A stretch of DNA of 64,000 nt from an uncultured Eubacteriales bacterium (GCA_902795275.1 CADBKQ010000003.1:1-64000); one strand, 5' to 3'. Positions 35,083-43,966 are shown, counted from the stretch's first letter. The notes: generated from the letters alone by a model not told the origin. Numbers and translations: made by a program.

Positions 35083-35127
35083 CCGGGGGGAACCACTCTT
35101 TGGAGGCCAAAGAGTGGTTCCCCCCGG
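35083..35127. repeat. intergenic hairpin repeat, copy C
   Basis: A perfect 21-bp stem with loop AGG (arms 35083-35103 and 35107-35127), followed by a tail with CCCCCTTCCGAGAAAGCC and TTAAGGG that can form a second small stem. It resembles copies at 41.6 and 42.4 kb. It lies between maf and mreB. Confidence 0.9.
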
Positions 35128-35194
35128 ACCCCCTTCCGAGAAAGCCTTAAGGGATGAAATGTATCTCTGGCCTCTAAATTATCAATGCAATGGA

Positions 35195-35764
35195 TTAAGG
35201 CAAATCCGCTCCCGCGTCCTTCAGCATGTCCCGCACCAGCGCCATGGGCAGGCCGATCACATTGGAATAGCTGCCCGAGATGCTGCGCACGAACATCCCC
35301 GCCCGGCCCTGCACGGCGTAAGCGCCCGCCTTGTCCATGGGCTCGCCGGTGGCGATATACCAGGAAATGGCTTCCTCGCTCAGCGGCACGAACTCCACCC
35401 GCGACGCGTCGGCCCTCACCGTTTCCCGGCCGTCCCCGCCGATCACGCACACGCCGGTATACACCGTATGGCTCTTCCCGGACAGGGCGCGCAGCATATC
35501 CCGGGCGTCCTGTTCGTCCCTGGGCTTGCCCAGCACGTTTCCCTCCTGGCACACCACCGTGTCCGCGCCCAGCACCAGCCGTCCCGGATGCAGCATCGCC
35601 ACGGCCCGGGCCTTGCGCCGGGCGTTTTCCATCACCAGTGCTTCCGGCTCCCCCGTTTTGATTTCCTCCGCGTCGGCGGTGATGACCTCAAAGGGCAGGC
35701 CGGTATATGCCATCAGCTCCCGCCGCCGGGGAGAGGCGGACGCCAATATCAACGATTGGTTCAT
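35195..35764 (-). CDS. maf: Maf-like nucleoside triphosphate pyrophosphatase
   Basis: The 189-aa protein starts with LILASASPRRRELM, the Maf substrate-binding motif, and contains ADTVVCQEGNVLGKP and YSNVIGLPMALV. Maf proteins hydrolyse modified or canonical NTPs to limit their incorporation, and often precede mreB as here. The start was chosen at MNQSLIL with GGAAG upstream; the longer frame runs through the promoter region. The hairpin repeat separates it from mreB. Confidence 0.93.
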   Translation of the reverse strand: MNQSLILASASPRRRELMAYTGLPFEVITADAEEIKTGEPEALVMENARRKARAVAMLHPGRLVLGADTVVCQEGNVLGKPRDEQDARDMLRALSGKSHTVYTGVCVIGGDGRETVRADASRVEFVPLSEEAISWYIATGEPMDKAGAYAVQGRAGMFVRSISGSYSNVIGLPMALVRDMLKDAGADLP

Positions 35765-35837
35765 GTTTTTTCTTCCTTCTTCGCGTCTTTCGGCCTGTTC
35801 CGTCTTCCCGTTTTTGAGTACACAAAAAACGCGCCCC

Positions 35838-35847
35838 TTATTATAAC
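35838..35847 (-). promoter_or_regulatory. extended -10 promoter upstream of maf
   Basis: On the minus strand TGTTATAAT forms an extended -10 element about 75 bp before maf; the -35 region is weak. Confidence 0.5.
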
Positions 35848-35957
35848 ATAATTCAGGGGCGCAAGTACAGTCTTTTTCATCCTGTCGAAACAATTTTGTA
35901 AAAATGTCATAATTTTTGACGGAGTGGGAAAGGCCGCTTCACCGTCCGCGCAGCCGG

Positions 35958-37859
35958 TCAGCCGTTGCCGAAAAATACGGACACCTCGCAGTCATGTACC
36001 TCCAGGAACATGCCGGGGAACAGCATGCAGTCGTATTCCTCCCAGGCTTCTTGGCTCTCGCACACCGCGCCTTCATGCTCCCAGCCTTCCTCGCCCACGG
36101 GGAAGAAAGGAACCAGTACGGTTTCGTCCGGGTTGCCGAAAATGTTGGAAACCGCCGCGTAGCTGCCCGTGGAGCCAGGCAGAGGCCGGATCGTCAGGGT
36201 GAAGTAATTCACGGCGTCGGGAAGCTGCCAGTCGCAGAAGAACCGACCCGAACCAGTAAAGACCGTTTCGTTCTCCTCGTAATCCCCGGGGAATTCCGGC
36301 AGCAGGCGCGGGCCGGTTCCTTTCCGCAAGGGGCGCACTTCGCCCTCGCCCTGGACCGTCACCTGCGTTCCCGATTCCAGATAGAAGGCATACGTGGTTT
36401 CGTCCAGCGTTTCTTCATATACTTCATATTCGATCACGCTGCCGTCGGGCTTTTCCAGGGTCAGCAGCCCTTCCTGGCCGGTTGCCAGGGAATAGTACCA
36501 CAAGCCCTGTTCGGCTTTTGTGGCTGTCCAGGTGCTGTCCACGTTCCGCACGACGCCCTGGCTGTTGTCCATGTCCGTGTACAGGATGGCCCTGCATTTG
36601 TCCTTTTCCATGTAGAAGTTACCGCTGCTGTGGTTGCGCAGCTGCCAATAGCCCACGCCGTCCTTCTCCACTTCGCCGATGATCTCCGCCAGCCGGGTTT
36701 CCGAATAGTCGTTGCCCTCCTGCCAGGGGTCGCCGGGATTCTTTTCGATGGGGGCCAGGATTCCTGCCGGGTCGATTTCATCATTGGGCAGCAGAGCAAA
36801 GCCCAGGGCCGCGGGACCACGGTCGTTTGCCAGGCGGTCGGTCATCTCGATTTGGGCCAAGGGGACCATTTTCTCCGTATACCATCCGCTGCCTGGTTCA
36901 CCGTATACAATCTGGTACTGACCCTTCATCTCCCCCACCACGGTCACGGACGCGCCCGCGGGAATGGTTACATCCTCTGCTTCGGTTGCAATGTCCGTTT
37001 TCACCATGCCCGTGCGCAGCTTTACATCCGCCTGCCAGGGCTGGATGAACACGGTCACGTCCTCCAGGCGTACATAGCCAATGATGCTTGCCTGCCAGGC
37101 CCATTCGTTCTTCACCTCTGGCGGCACGCCGAAGCTCTCCACCGTGGCCCAGCCGCCGGTTCTTGAGAAATCCACGATGCGCACCGACGCGCCGGGATAC
37201 AGCCTGGCCTGGACTTTTTTCAGTTCCTTGTCCGCATACACCGCCGTATACCCGCCGCCATCCGCTGGAAACAGGTACGCCTGATCCACGCGGATGCGGG
37301 TATCCCGGATGCGGGAGGCGCGGATATACCCCACCTCGCCCGCCTGGTTCGCCGCCAGCCGCCAGTCGTCGCCGATGTCGCCCAGCAGATAGATTTCCCC
37401 ATTGCCCGCCATCGCCACGATGTCCGCGCCGTTGCGGGGCTCGTACAGCAGATTGGTGCGCGGCGGTACGGACGCCCGGTAGAACAGCTGCGGGGCTTCA
37501 AAGTTGACGTTCATGGGCATCAGGTATTCTTTGAGCATGTACCCGGTGAGGCTTACGCCCGTCGTGAAAGTGCCGAGCATGTCCACCTCAACCCATTCCC
37601 GGCCTTCCCTGTCCTCCACAGGCGTTCTGCCGGTCACGTATACCGGCGTGCCGCTGTAAAACCGGCCCAGGGATTTGGAAGCGGTGTCGGGCTTTTCCCG
37701 CAGGTTCAGCCGGTCGGACAGGACGGGATTCGCCACCACCGCCAGATAACCGGCTTGATCCGCATCCCAGCCGTATTCCCCGAACCGGTCCGCATGGGCC
37801 GCGGGCAAGGCCGAAAGAATCAGGCACAGCGCCAGCAATACAGGAAACAGTCTTTTCAT
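35958..37859 (-). CDS. secreted protein with bacterial SH3-like domains
   Basis: The 633-aa product has a signal peptide (MKRLFPVLLALCLILSAL...AHA). At least one SH3b-type domain is clear near the N-terminus (DRLNLREKPDTASKSLGRFYSGTPVYV, about 48-74); further repeats of similar outline (ATEAEDVTIPAGASVTVVGEM, about 315) follow. The C-terminal half is unrecognised. SH3b domains usually bind cell-wall peptides. AAGGAGGGGAAGG precedes the ATG. It stands alone with no visible enzyme domain. Confidence 0.75.
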   Translation of the reverse strand: MKRLFPVLLALCLILSALPAAHADRFGEYGWDADQAGYLAVVANPVLSDRLNLREKPDTASKSLGRFYSGTPVYVTGRTPVEDREGREWVEVDMLGTFTTGVSLTGYMLKEYLMPMNVNFEAPQLFYRASVPPRTNLLYEPRNGADIVAMAGNGEIYLLGDIGDDWRLAANQAGEVGYIRASRIRDTRIRVDQAYLFPADGGGYTAVYADKELKKVQARLYPGASVRIVDFSRTGGWATVESFGVPPEVKNEWAWQASIIGYVRLEDVTVFIQPWQADVKLRTGMVKTDIATEAEDVTIPAGASVTVVGEMKGQYQIVYGEPGSGWYTEKMVPLAQIEMTDRLANDRGPAALGFALLPNDEIDPAGILAPIEKNPGDPWQEGNDYSETRLAEIIGEVEKDGVGYWQLRNHSSGNFYMEKDKCRAILYTDMDNSQGVVRNVDSTWTATKAEQGLWYYSLATGQEGLLTLEKPDGSVIEYEVYEETLDETTYAFYLESGTQVTVQGEGEVRPLRKGTGPRLLPEFPGDYEENETVFTGSGRFFCDWQLPDAVNYFTLTIRPLPGSTGSYAAVSNIFGNPDETVLVPFFPVGEEGWEHEGAVCESQEAWEEYDCMLFPGMFLEVHDCEVSVFFGNG

Positions 37860-37974
37860 GATCCTTCCCCTCCTTCGTGCTTTCATCTATTATAACACGT
37901 GAGAAAGGGCTTTTGTTCCAATGATGGGAAATATTTTTTGCTGTAAAACACCATAGTTTTTCAATCCGTCCTCT

Positions 37975-38009
37975 ATTGCCTAATGCCTATTCCCTAATGC
38001 CTAATCCCT
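37975..38009 (-). repeat. solitary heptamer array after the metal ATPase
   Basis: Five units read on the minus strand as AGGGATT, AGGCATT, AGGGAAT, AGGCATT, AGGCAAT. The array begins at the base next to the TAA stop of the ATPase gene. No inverted partner is seen nearby. Confidence 0.85.
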
Positions 38010-40013
38010 TTATTCCTTCTCCGCCGCTTTCATGGCGCGCATGGCGTTGAGGATGGCGAGGAAGCACACGCCCACGTCGGCGAACACCGCCGCCCAGAGG
38101 GGAGCCAGGTGCAGCACGCCCAGCGCCATCACCGCCAGCTTCACGCCCAGGGAGAAGGCCACGTTCTGCCGAACGATCTCCCTCGTCTTGCGGGCAATGC
38201 GGATGGCTGTCGCCAGCTTGCGGGGGTCGTCGTCCATGAGCACCACGTCCGCCGCTTCGATGGCCGCGTCGCTGCCCAGCGCGCCCATGGCCACGCCAAT
38301 ATCCGCCCGGGCCAGCACAGGCGCGTCGTTGATGCCATCGCCCACGAAGATCAGCGCGCCGTTTTCCTTTTTCTCTTTCAGCAGCCGCTCCACCTCGTTG
38401 ACCTTTTCATCCGGCAGCAGGCCCGCGTGGGCTTCGTCCACGCCCACTTCCTTCGCCACCGCTTCCGCCACGGCCCGGCTGTCGCCGGTGAGCATCACGG
38501 TTTTGCGGACGCCTAAGCGCTTCATTTCCTGAATGGCCGCCGCGGAGCCGGGCTTTACGGTGTCGGCGATCACGATATACCCCAGATATTGCCCGTCCGC
38601 CGCCACGTGGGCCACGGTGCCGACCTGGGACACATGAGCGCAGGTCACGCCCTCCCGGGCCATCAGCTGGGCGTTGCCCACGGAAACGGCTTTTCCGTTC
38701 ACCTTCGCCCGCACGCCGTGGCCGGAGATTTCCTCCACGCCCTCCACCGTCCAGGCGGAAATGTCCTGCTCGCAGCCCTGCCGCAGGGATTCCGCGATGG
38801 GATGGGTGCTGAACCGTTCGGCGGCAGCGGCGAGGGCGATCAAATCCTCTTTCGTACCGTTCACCGCTTCCGCCTCCGCGATGGCGAAGCTGCCCTGGGT
38901 CAGGGTGCCGGTCTTGTCAAACACGGCGGTATCGGCTTTCGCTAAGGTTTCCAGGAAGCCCGCGCCTTTCACCAGGATGCCCCGCCGGGACGCGCCGCCG
39001 ATGCCGCTGAAAAAGGTGAGGGGCACGGAAATGACCAGCGCGCAGGGGCAGGAGATGACCAGGAAGGTGAGGGCGGAGGTGATCCACTGGCTCCACTCGC
39101 CGCCAAAGAACAGCGGGGGAACCAGCGCCACCAGCACGGCCAGGCCTACCACCACGGGGGTGTAGATGCGGGCAAAGCGGGTGATGAACCGGTCCGCCTG
39201 GGACTTGTTTTCCCCCGCGTGCTCCACCAGCTCCAGGATACGGGCGACGGTGGAATCCTCGTAAGCGTGGGTGACCTGAATCCGCAGCAGACCGTTCAGG
39301 TTCACGCAGCCGCTGAGGGCCGGGTCGCCCGCCTTCACGTGCCGGGGCATGCTTTCGCCGGTCAGCGCCAGGGTGTTCAGCGAGGATTCGCCCTCGATCA
39401 CCGTGCCGTCCAGCGGCACCTTTTCGCCGGGGCGCACCACGATGGTCTCCCCTACCTGCACGTACTGGGGCAGGATGGTCTGCACCCGGCCTTCCCGTTC
39501 CACGTTAGCGGAGTCGGGGCGGATGTCCATGAGCTCGGCAATGGAATCCCGGCTCTGATCCACAGCGTAGTCCTGGAAGAATTCGCCAATCTGGTACAGC
39601 AGCATCACCGCCACGCCCTCGGCGTAATCCCCCAGGCAGAACGCGCCCACGCTGGCCACGGTCATCAGGAACATTTCGTCCAGCGGTTCCAGGCGCAGGA
39701 TACTTTTCACCGCCTCGATCACGACCTGATAACCAACCACCAGATACGCCGCCGCCATGATCACGATTTTCAGCCATTCAGGCATGGGAACCAGAATGCC
39801 GGTCAGCAGCAGCGTGGCGCTGACGCCCATGCGGATGAGCATGGCCTTCCGGTTTTCCCCTTCCCCGCCATGGTCGTGACCATGATCGTGGCTGTGGCCG
39901 TGTTCATGACCGTGGCTATGCTCGTGCTCGTGTTCATGGTCGTGGTCATGATGATGCTCGTGTTCGTGCTTTTCTTCGTGGTCATGGCCATGATGGCAAT
40001 GCTTGCAGCTCAT
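38010..40013 (-). CDS. heavy-metal P1B-type ATPase with His-rich N-terminus
   Basis: The 667-aa protein has the P1B-ATPase layout: a His/Asp/Glu-rich N-terminus (residues 5-55), eight membrane segments, the SCPCAL transport motif, DKTGTLTQG with the phosphorylated Asp, an HP motif (STHPIAES) and GDGINDAPVLARADIGVAMG. CPC with a His-rich tail and no CxxC metal-binding domain suits a Zn/Cd/Pb exporter. GGAGGG precedes the chosen ATG. It lies 57 bp after an ArsR repressor gene and probably shares its promoter. Confidence 0.93.
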   Translation of the reverse strand: MSCKHCHHGHDHEEKHEHEHHHDHDHEHEHEHSHGHEHGHSHDHGHDHGGEGENRKAMLIRMGVSATLLLTGILVPMPEWLKIVIMAAAYLVVGYQVVIEAVKSILRLEPLDEMFLMTVASVGAFCLGDYAEGVAVMLLYQIGEFFQDYAVDQSRDSIAELMDIRPDSANVEREGRVQTILPQYVQVGETIVVRPGEKVPLDGTVIEGESSLNTLALTGESMPRHVKAGDPALSGCVNLNGLLRIQVTHAYEDSTVARILELVEHAGENKSQADRFITRFARIYTPVVVGLAVLVALVPPLFFGGEWSQWITSALTFLVISCPCALVISVPLTFFSGIGGASRRGILVKGAGFLETLAKADTAVFDKTGTLTQGSFAIAEAEAVNGTKEDLIALAAAAERFSTHPIAESLRQGCEQDISAWTVEGVEEISGHGVRAKVNGKAVSVGNAQLMAREGVTCAHVSQVGTVAHVAADGQYLGYIVIADTVKPGSAAAIQEMKRLGVRKTVMLTGDSRAVAEAVAKEVGVDEAHAGLLPDEKVNEVERLLKEKKENGALIFVGDGINDAPVLARADIGVAMGALGSDAAIEAADVVLMDDDPRKLATAIRIARKTREIVRQNVAFSLGVKLAVMALGVLHLAPLWAAVFADVGVCFLAILNAMRAMKAAEKE

Positions 40014-40070
40014 GTTATTCCCTCCATCCAATCAGCTCAACAGGTATATCAATCTGTACTCTGTACTCTC

Positions 40071-40454
40071 TTATTCGCACAGGTGCTCCATGCCCATATC
40101 AATAATGGTTCTCACGTGCTCATCAGCCAGGGAGTAGTACACCGTTTTCCCGTCCCGCCGGAACTTCACCAACTTGTTGGCCTTGAGCACCCGCAATTGA
40201 TGCGACACCGCCGAGGGGCTGGCGTTCAGCAACTCGGCAATATCCCCCACGCACATTTCCGCCTCCAGCAGCGCATACAGGATTTTGATGCGCGTGCTGT
40301 CGCCGAACACCTTGTACAGCTCGGCCAGGTCGTAAAGCAATTCCTCGTCCGGCATGTCCGCGTTCACGGAAGAAATCAGGTCGGGATGGATGGTTTCCCC
40401 CGCTTCGCCGTTTCCCCGGTTTTCCTGAACATCCTGCTTGCCCACGTTGATCAT
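40071..40454 (-). CDS. ArsR/SmtB-family metal-sensing repressor
   Basis: The 127-aa protein is a winged-helix ArsR regulator: LAELYKVFGDSTRIKILYAL, ELLNASPSAVSHQLRVLKAN as recognition region and FRRDGKTVYYSLADEHV as the wing. The motif ELYKVFGD and the C-terminal DEHVRTIIDMGMEH are like the alpha-5 zinc-site CzrA/CadC subgroup. It should bind the palindrome in its own promoter and release it when Zn or Cd rises, inducing the exporter. The start could be ATG or a GTG three codons later, which sits better relative to AAAGGA. Confidence 0.92.
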   Translation of the reverse strand: MINVGKQDVQENRGNGEAGETIHPDLISSVNADMPDEELLYDLAELYKVFGDSTRIKILYALLEAEMCVGDIAELLNASPSAVSHQLRVLKANKLVKFRRDGKTVYYSLADEHVRTIIDMGMEHLCE

Positions 40455-40460
40455 CCTTTC

Positions 40461-40480
40461 ATTTGAACAACTGTTCATAT
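40461..40480. promoter_or_regulatory. ArsR-type operator
   Basis: The palindrome TGAACA-AC-TGTTCA (40464-40477), extended at two further positions on each side, lies just downstream of the -10 box. It fits CzrA/SmtB-type sites, so the repressor gene next to it is the likely ligand. Confidence 0.8.
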
Positions 40481-40483
40481 ATT

Positions 40484-40512
40484 ATTGTATGCAAAACGCC
40501 CCTGGTTGTCAA
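40484..40512 (-). promoter_or_regulatory. promoter of the repressor-ATPase operon
   Basis: On the minus strand TTGACA (40507-40512) and TACAAT (40484-40489) with a 17-bp spacer; the operator covers the start region. Confidence 0.85.
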
Positions 40513-40532
40513 GGGCGTTTTACGTTTAAACT

Positions 40533-41516
40533 TTATTTTTCTTCTATCCAGTGCCGTTCATTGCTTTCCCAGGTGCGTTCGCTGATGATGTAGCGCGGGC
40601 GGCGCTTGGTTTCCAGGTAGGTCTTTCCGATATACTGGCCGATGACGCCCAGGCTAACCAGCTGCACGCCGCCCAGCAGGCAAACGATACAGACCATCGA
40701 AGTCCAGCCTGCCATGGTATTGCCCAGAATGGCTTCCACGATGGCCCAAATAGCGACGATCAAGCCCAGCAGACTGACAGCCACGCCGATGCCGGTGATG
40801 ATGGCAATGGGCTTGACGGACAGGCTGGTGATGCCGTTGAAGGCCAAGGCCAGCATTTTTTTGAGGGGATAGTGGCTCTCCCCCGCGATGCGTTCGGCGC
40901 GCTCATAATATACGCTGGCGCTCCTGAACCCCACCAGCGGGAACATGCCCCGCAGGAAGATGTTCACTTCCTCGTAGTCCGCGAAGTGGTTCAGCACCCG
41001 GCTGCTCACCAGGCGGTAATCCGCGTGGTTGAACACCACTTCCGCGCCCAGGGCGTTCATGAGCTTGTAGAAGCCCTCGGCCGTCGTGCGCTTGAACCAG
41101 GTGTCGGTAGCGCGCTTGGAGCGCACGCCGTACACCACCTCGCAGCCCGCCAGGTATTCGTCCACCATCTTGTCCATGGCGTTGATGTCGTCCTGGCCGT
41201 CGCAGTCGATGGAGATGGTGATGTCGCACTTGTCCTTCGCTTCCATCAGCCCCGCCAGCACGGCGTTCTGGTGGCCCCGGTTGCGGCTCTGGCAGATGCC
41301 GATAAAGCGCTCGTCCTGCTTCGCCAAATCGCAGATGATCTCCCAGGTTTTGTCCTTGGAGCCGTCGTTCACGAACAGCACCCGGCTGTTCTTGCTGATC
41401 TTCCCTTGATCGGCAAGCTCCTTGATCTTGTTCAGGAACATGGGCGTGGTGATGGGCAGCACCTGTTCCTCGTTGTAGCAGGGAATCACGATCCACAATA
41501 TCGGTCTTGCGCTCAT
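40533..41516 (-). CDS. family 2 glycosyltransferase with two C-terminal membrane segments (GtrB/DPM1-like)
   Basis: The 327-aa protein has a GT2 domain (PILWIVIPCYNEEQVL, VLFVNDGSKDKT, ITISIDCDGQDD in place of DxD) and two membrane segments (about 228-250 and 262-285), then RPRYIISERTWE. This is the layout of GtrB-type enzymes that load a sugar onto undecaprenyl phosphate for transfer to wall polymers. It is a single gene; a hairpin repeat lies upstream of it. Confidence 0.9.
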   Translation of the reverse strand: MSARPILWIVIPCYNEEQVLPITTPMFLNKIKELADQGKISKNSRVLFVNDGSKDKTWEIICDLAKQDERFIGICQSRNRGHQNAVLAGLMEAKDKCDITISIDCDGQDDINAMDKMVDEYLAGCEVVYGVRSKRATDTWFKRTTAEGFYKLMNALGAEVVFNHADYRLVSSRVLNHFADYEEVNIFLRGMFPLVGFRSASVYYERAERIAGESHYPLKKMLALAFNGITSLSVKPIAIITGIGVAVSLLGLIVAIWAIVEAILGNTMAGWTSMVCIVCLLGGVQLVSLGVIGQYIGKTYLETKRRPRYIISERTWESNERHWIEEK

Positions 41517-41587
41517 TTGCTTTTCCCTTTCATGATTCAGAAAGTCTCAAATTGCCATTCCCTTTTATGGTTTTCTTGGAAAGGGGT

Positions 41588-41632
41588 CTGGGGGAAACCG
41601 TTCTTTGACCTTTAAAGAACGGTTTCCCCCAG
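41588..41632. repeat. intergenic hairpin repeat, copy A
   Basis: A 19-bp perfect stem around a 7-nt loop (arms 41588-41606 and 41614-41632). The tail element (reverse of CCCCTTTCCAAGAAAACC and TAAAAGGG) lies to its left, so this copy is inverted relative to copy B. Confidence 0.9.
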
Positions 41633-41644
41633 AAAAACTTTCTC

Positions 41645-42379
41645 TTACGTCAACTCCGCCTCCAGGCGCACGCAGCGGCCCACGAAGGTGAGCTCGTTGA
41701 AGTTCTTGATCTCGCTTTCAAAGGCTTCGTCATACTTTTGCAGCATGGCCTGGTAGTCGTTCACCCGCTTCACCTTGCGAAGGATCCGGCCCTGGGGCGT
41801 TTGCAGCAGCATGATCGCCCCGTCCACCGCCGCCTGGGCGGGCACCACCAGCAGCAGATCGCCCCGCTGCACGCGGAAGCCCCGCAGATCGTTGTCCGGG
41901 GCCATGAAGTAAAACACCTTGTCCGGGGCCGCGCCTTCGATCTTGCCATTGGTGATGGGCAGCAGCCGGTGGCCCACTTCCTTCATCACCGCGTTGTAAA
42001 TGGGCACGTGCTTGAGCACCCCGGACAGGGCGTCCAGCCAGATGGAGCCCGCCACGCCGGGGTCGCTCTCCGCCACCACCTCGGGCTTTTCCTGTTTGGC
42101 GGGGGCTTTCTTCGCTTCCGCCGCGCGGGTCAATTGCGGCACCGCGGACTGCAAATCCACCGTGGCCGCGATGTCGTCCAGGGTGAAGTCCGCCTCGGTG
42201 TGCTCGGTCATGCCCATGGACTTGAGGATGCGCCGGGCCTGGTCGTCCGCGATGATGCGCGTGCCCGCTTCCACTTCCATCAAATACTTGTCGCTCACGC
42301 CGCACTTCCGGGCCACCTGCTTGTGGGTCAGCCCCTGCCGCGTGCGCTCCAAACGAATCAAATCGCCTAATCTGCTCAT
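41645..42379 (-). CDS. XRE-family regulator with an S24-like C-terminal domain
   Basis: The 244-aa protein has an N-terminal helix-turn-helix (IRLERTRQGLTHKQVARKCG, VSDKYLMEVEAGTR, about 7-40), an Ala/Lys linker and a C-terminal domain from about 130 whose DLRGFRVQRGDLLLVVPAQ outline resembles the S24/LexA beta-fold. The catalytic Ser/Lys pair of LexA is not evident, so self-cleavage is unlikely. The start has GGAG 8 nt upstream. It is bordered on both sides by copies of the same hairpin repeat. Target genes are unknown. Confidence 0.8.
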   Translation of the reverse strand: MSRLGDLIRLERTRQGLTHKQVARKCGVSDKYLMEVEAGTRIIADDQARRILKSMGMTEHTEADFTLDDIAATVDLQSAVPQLTRAAEAKKAPAKQEKPEVVAESDPGVAGSIWLDALSGVLKHVPIYNAVMKEVGHRLLPITNGKIEGAAPDKVFYFMAPDNDLRGFRVQRGDLLLVVPAQAAVDGAIMLLQTPQGRILRKVKRVNDYQAMLQKYDEAFESEIKNFNELTFVGRCVRLEAELT

Positions 42380-42394
42380 TTCATTTCTCCTTTT

Positions 42395-42466
42395 GCGGGG
42401 GAAACCATTCTTTGGAGGCCAAAGAATGGTTTCCCCCGCACCCCTTTCCAAGAAAGCCATAAGGGG
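42395..42466. repeat. intergenic hairpin repeat, copy B with tail
   Basis: A perfect 21-bp stem with loop AGG (arms 42395-42415 and 42419-42439) followed by a tail with a second stem CCCCTT/AAGGGG (42441-42446, 42461-42466). It lies between malQ and the XRE gene. Confidence 0.9.
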
Positions 42467-42469
42467 TCA

Positions 42470-43966
42470 TTATGATTCCTCTTCCACGTCCATCTGCCGC
42501 TTGCAGTCCGCATTGAGCTTCTTGAGCTTCTTCGCCAGGGCGGGAGTCGCCGCGCCGGGACGCATCCGCCACAGCCAGTTGCCGCCGATGGTGCCGGGGC
42601 GGTTCATGGTGGCCCAGTCGTCCAGGCCCAGGATGTCCTGCATGGAGGCCATGGCAATGCGGGCCTTGCTGGCATACACGGTTTTCACGAACGCCCAGGG
42701 CGCTTCTTCCACGGTCTTGAAGCCCGTCAGCTCCTTGGCGGATTTCAGCTCGTCCTCAGTGCAGTTCTTGACCCGGGACAGGGCGGTTACATTGTCGTGG
42801 GTGCCGGTGTAGTAGGCGGTATTCTCGTGAATGTTTCCGGGGATATGCACGTTGGAGTCATCCGCGCCGAAGGCAAAGGACAGCACCTTCATCCCCGGAT
42901 ACCCGGTGAAGGCGATCACGTCCCGCACGTGGTCGTTCACCGCGCCCAAATCCTCTGCCACAATATCCAGGCCGGGCAGCTTCTTCTGCAATACCTTGAA
43001 TAAATCCTTGCCGGGGCCCATGACCCAATGGCCGCCCCGGGCGTTGGGCGCGCCGTGGGCCACGGAGAAGTAGTTGGCGAAGCCGATGAAGTGGTCAACG
43101 CGGATGATGTCGTACATCTTGCCCATGTGCGCCATGCGCTTCACCCACCAGTCATAGCCCTTGGATTTCAGGTAGCTCCAGCGGTACAGGGGATTGCCCC
43201 ACAGCTGGCCGTCCTCGGAGAAATAATCCGGCGGCACGCCCGCGATGCGGCGCGGCACGCGATCCTTGTCCAGCTGGAACACCTCGGGCTTCGTCCAGGT
43301 GTCGGCGCTGTCCTCGGCTACATAAATCGGCATGTCCCCAAACAGCTGAATCCCCAGGCCGTTGCAGTATTCCTTCAGGGCGTACCACTGCTGGGCAAAC
43401 ACGTACTGGCACCACATATGGAAGCGGATCTCCTTGTCCAGCTTCTTGGTATACTTCGCAACCGCTTCCGGCTCCCGCATCATGATGGCCTTGTCGGGCC
43501 ACTTGGTCCACATCATTTTATCGAAGTGGTTCTTCACCGCGGTGAACAGGGCGAAGTCCCGCAGCCAGTCGTTTTCGTCGGCAAACTGCTGGATGGCTTT
43601 TTTCAGCTTCCTCTCCGACGCGGCGAACGCCTTGCGCAGCAGCGCCCATTTGTATTCCTGAACAGACGGGAAATCCACCTTGTCCAAGTCCTTGGGAACA
43701 AAGCGCTCCGCGTCTGACAGATCGAGCCAGCCGTTTTCCGCCAGCTTGTCGATGGAAATCAGCATGGGGTTGCCCGCGAAAATGCTGGTGGACTGGTAGG
43801 GGGATTCCGCATAGCCCGTGGGCCCCATGGGGAGCACCTGCCAGATGCCCATGTTGGCGGCGTGCAGGAAATCGGCAAATTGATAGGCTTCCTTGCCCAT
43901 GCTGCCGATGCCGTCCGGCCCGGGCAGAGAGGAAATGTGCAGCAGAATACCGCTTTGGCGCTTCAT
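42470..43966 (-). CDS. malQ: 4-alpha-glucanotransferase (amylomaltase)
   Basis: The 498-aa protein is a GH77 enzyme: it begins RQSGILLHISSLPGPDGIG, has YQSTSIFAGNPMLISI, VAEDSADTWTKPEVF, IIRVDHFIGFANYF with the nucleophile region, DIVAEDLGAV with the acid/base Glu, and ENTAYYTGTHDNVT. It transfers alpha-1,4-glucans between maltodextrins in the cytoplasm. AAAGGATG precedes the chosen ATG; an ATG three codons earlier abuts that site. It follows a LacI-type regulator gene on the same strand, with a heptamer inverted pair in between. Confidence 0.96.
   Translation of the reverse strand: MKRQSGILLHISSLPGPDGIGSMGKEAYQFADFLHAANMGIWQVLPMGPTGYAESPYQSTSIFAGNPMLISIDKLAENGWLDLSDAERFVPKDLDKVDFPSVQEYKWALLRKAFAASERKLKKAIQQFADENDWLRDFALFTAVKNHFDKMMWTKWPDKAIMMREPEAVAKYTKKLDKEIRFHMWCQYVFAQQWYALKEYCNGLGIQLFGDMPIYVAEDSADTWTKPEVFQLDKDRVPRRIAGVPPDYFSEDGQLWGNPLYRWSYLKSKGYDWWVKRMAHMGKMYDIIRVDHFIGFANYFSVAHGAPNARGGHWVMGPGKDLFKVLQKKLPGLDIVAEDLGAVNDHVRDVIAFTGYPGMKVLSFAFGADDSNVHIPGNIHENTAYYTGTHDNVTALSRVKNCTEDELKSAKELTGFKTVEEAPWAFVKTVYASKARIAMASMQDILGLDDWATMNRPGTIGGNWLWRMRPGAATPALAKKLKKLNADCKRQMDVEEES

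Noticed and set aside
39880-40005. DNA-level tandem repeat of CATGAC/GTGCTCGT type
   Set aside because: It is explained by the His/Asp/Glu-rich N-terminus of the metal ATPase.
41645-42379. prophage repressor
   Set aside because: The HTH plus S24-like layout recalls phage repressors, but there are no phage genes around it and the LexA-type catalytic residues are not evident.
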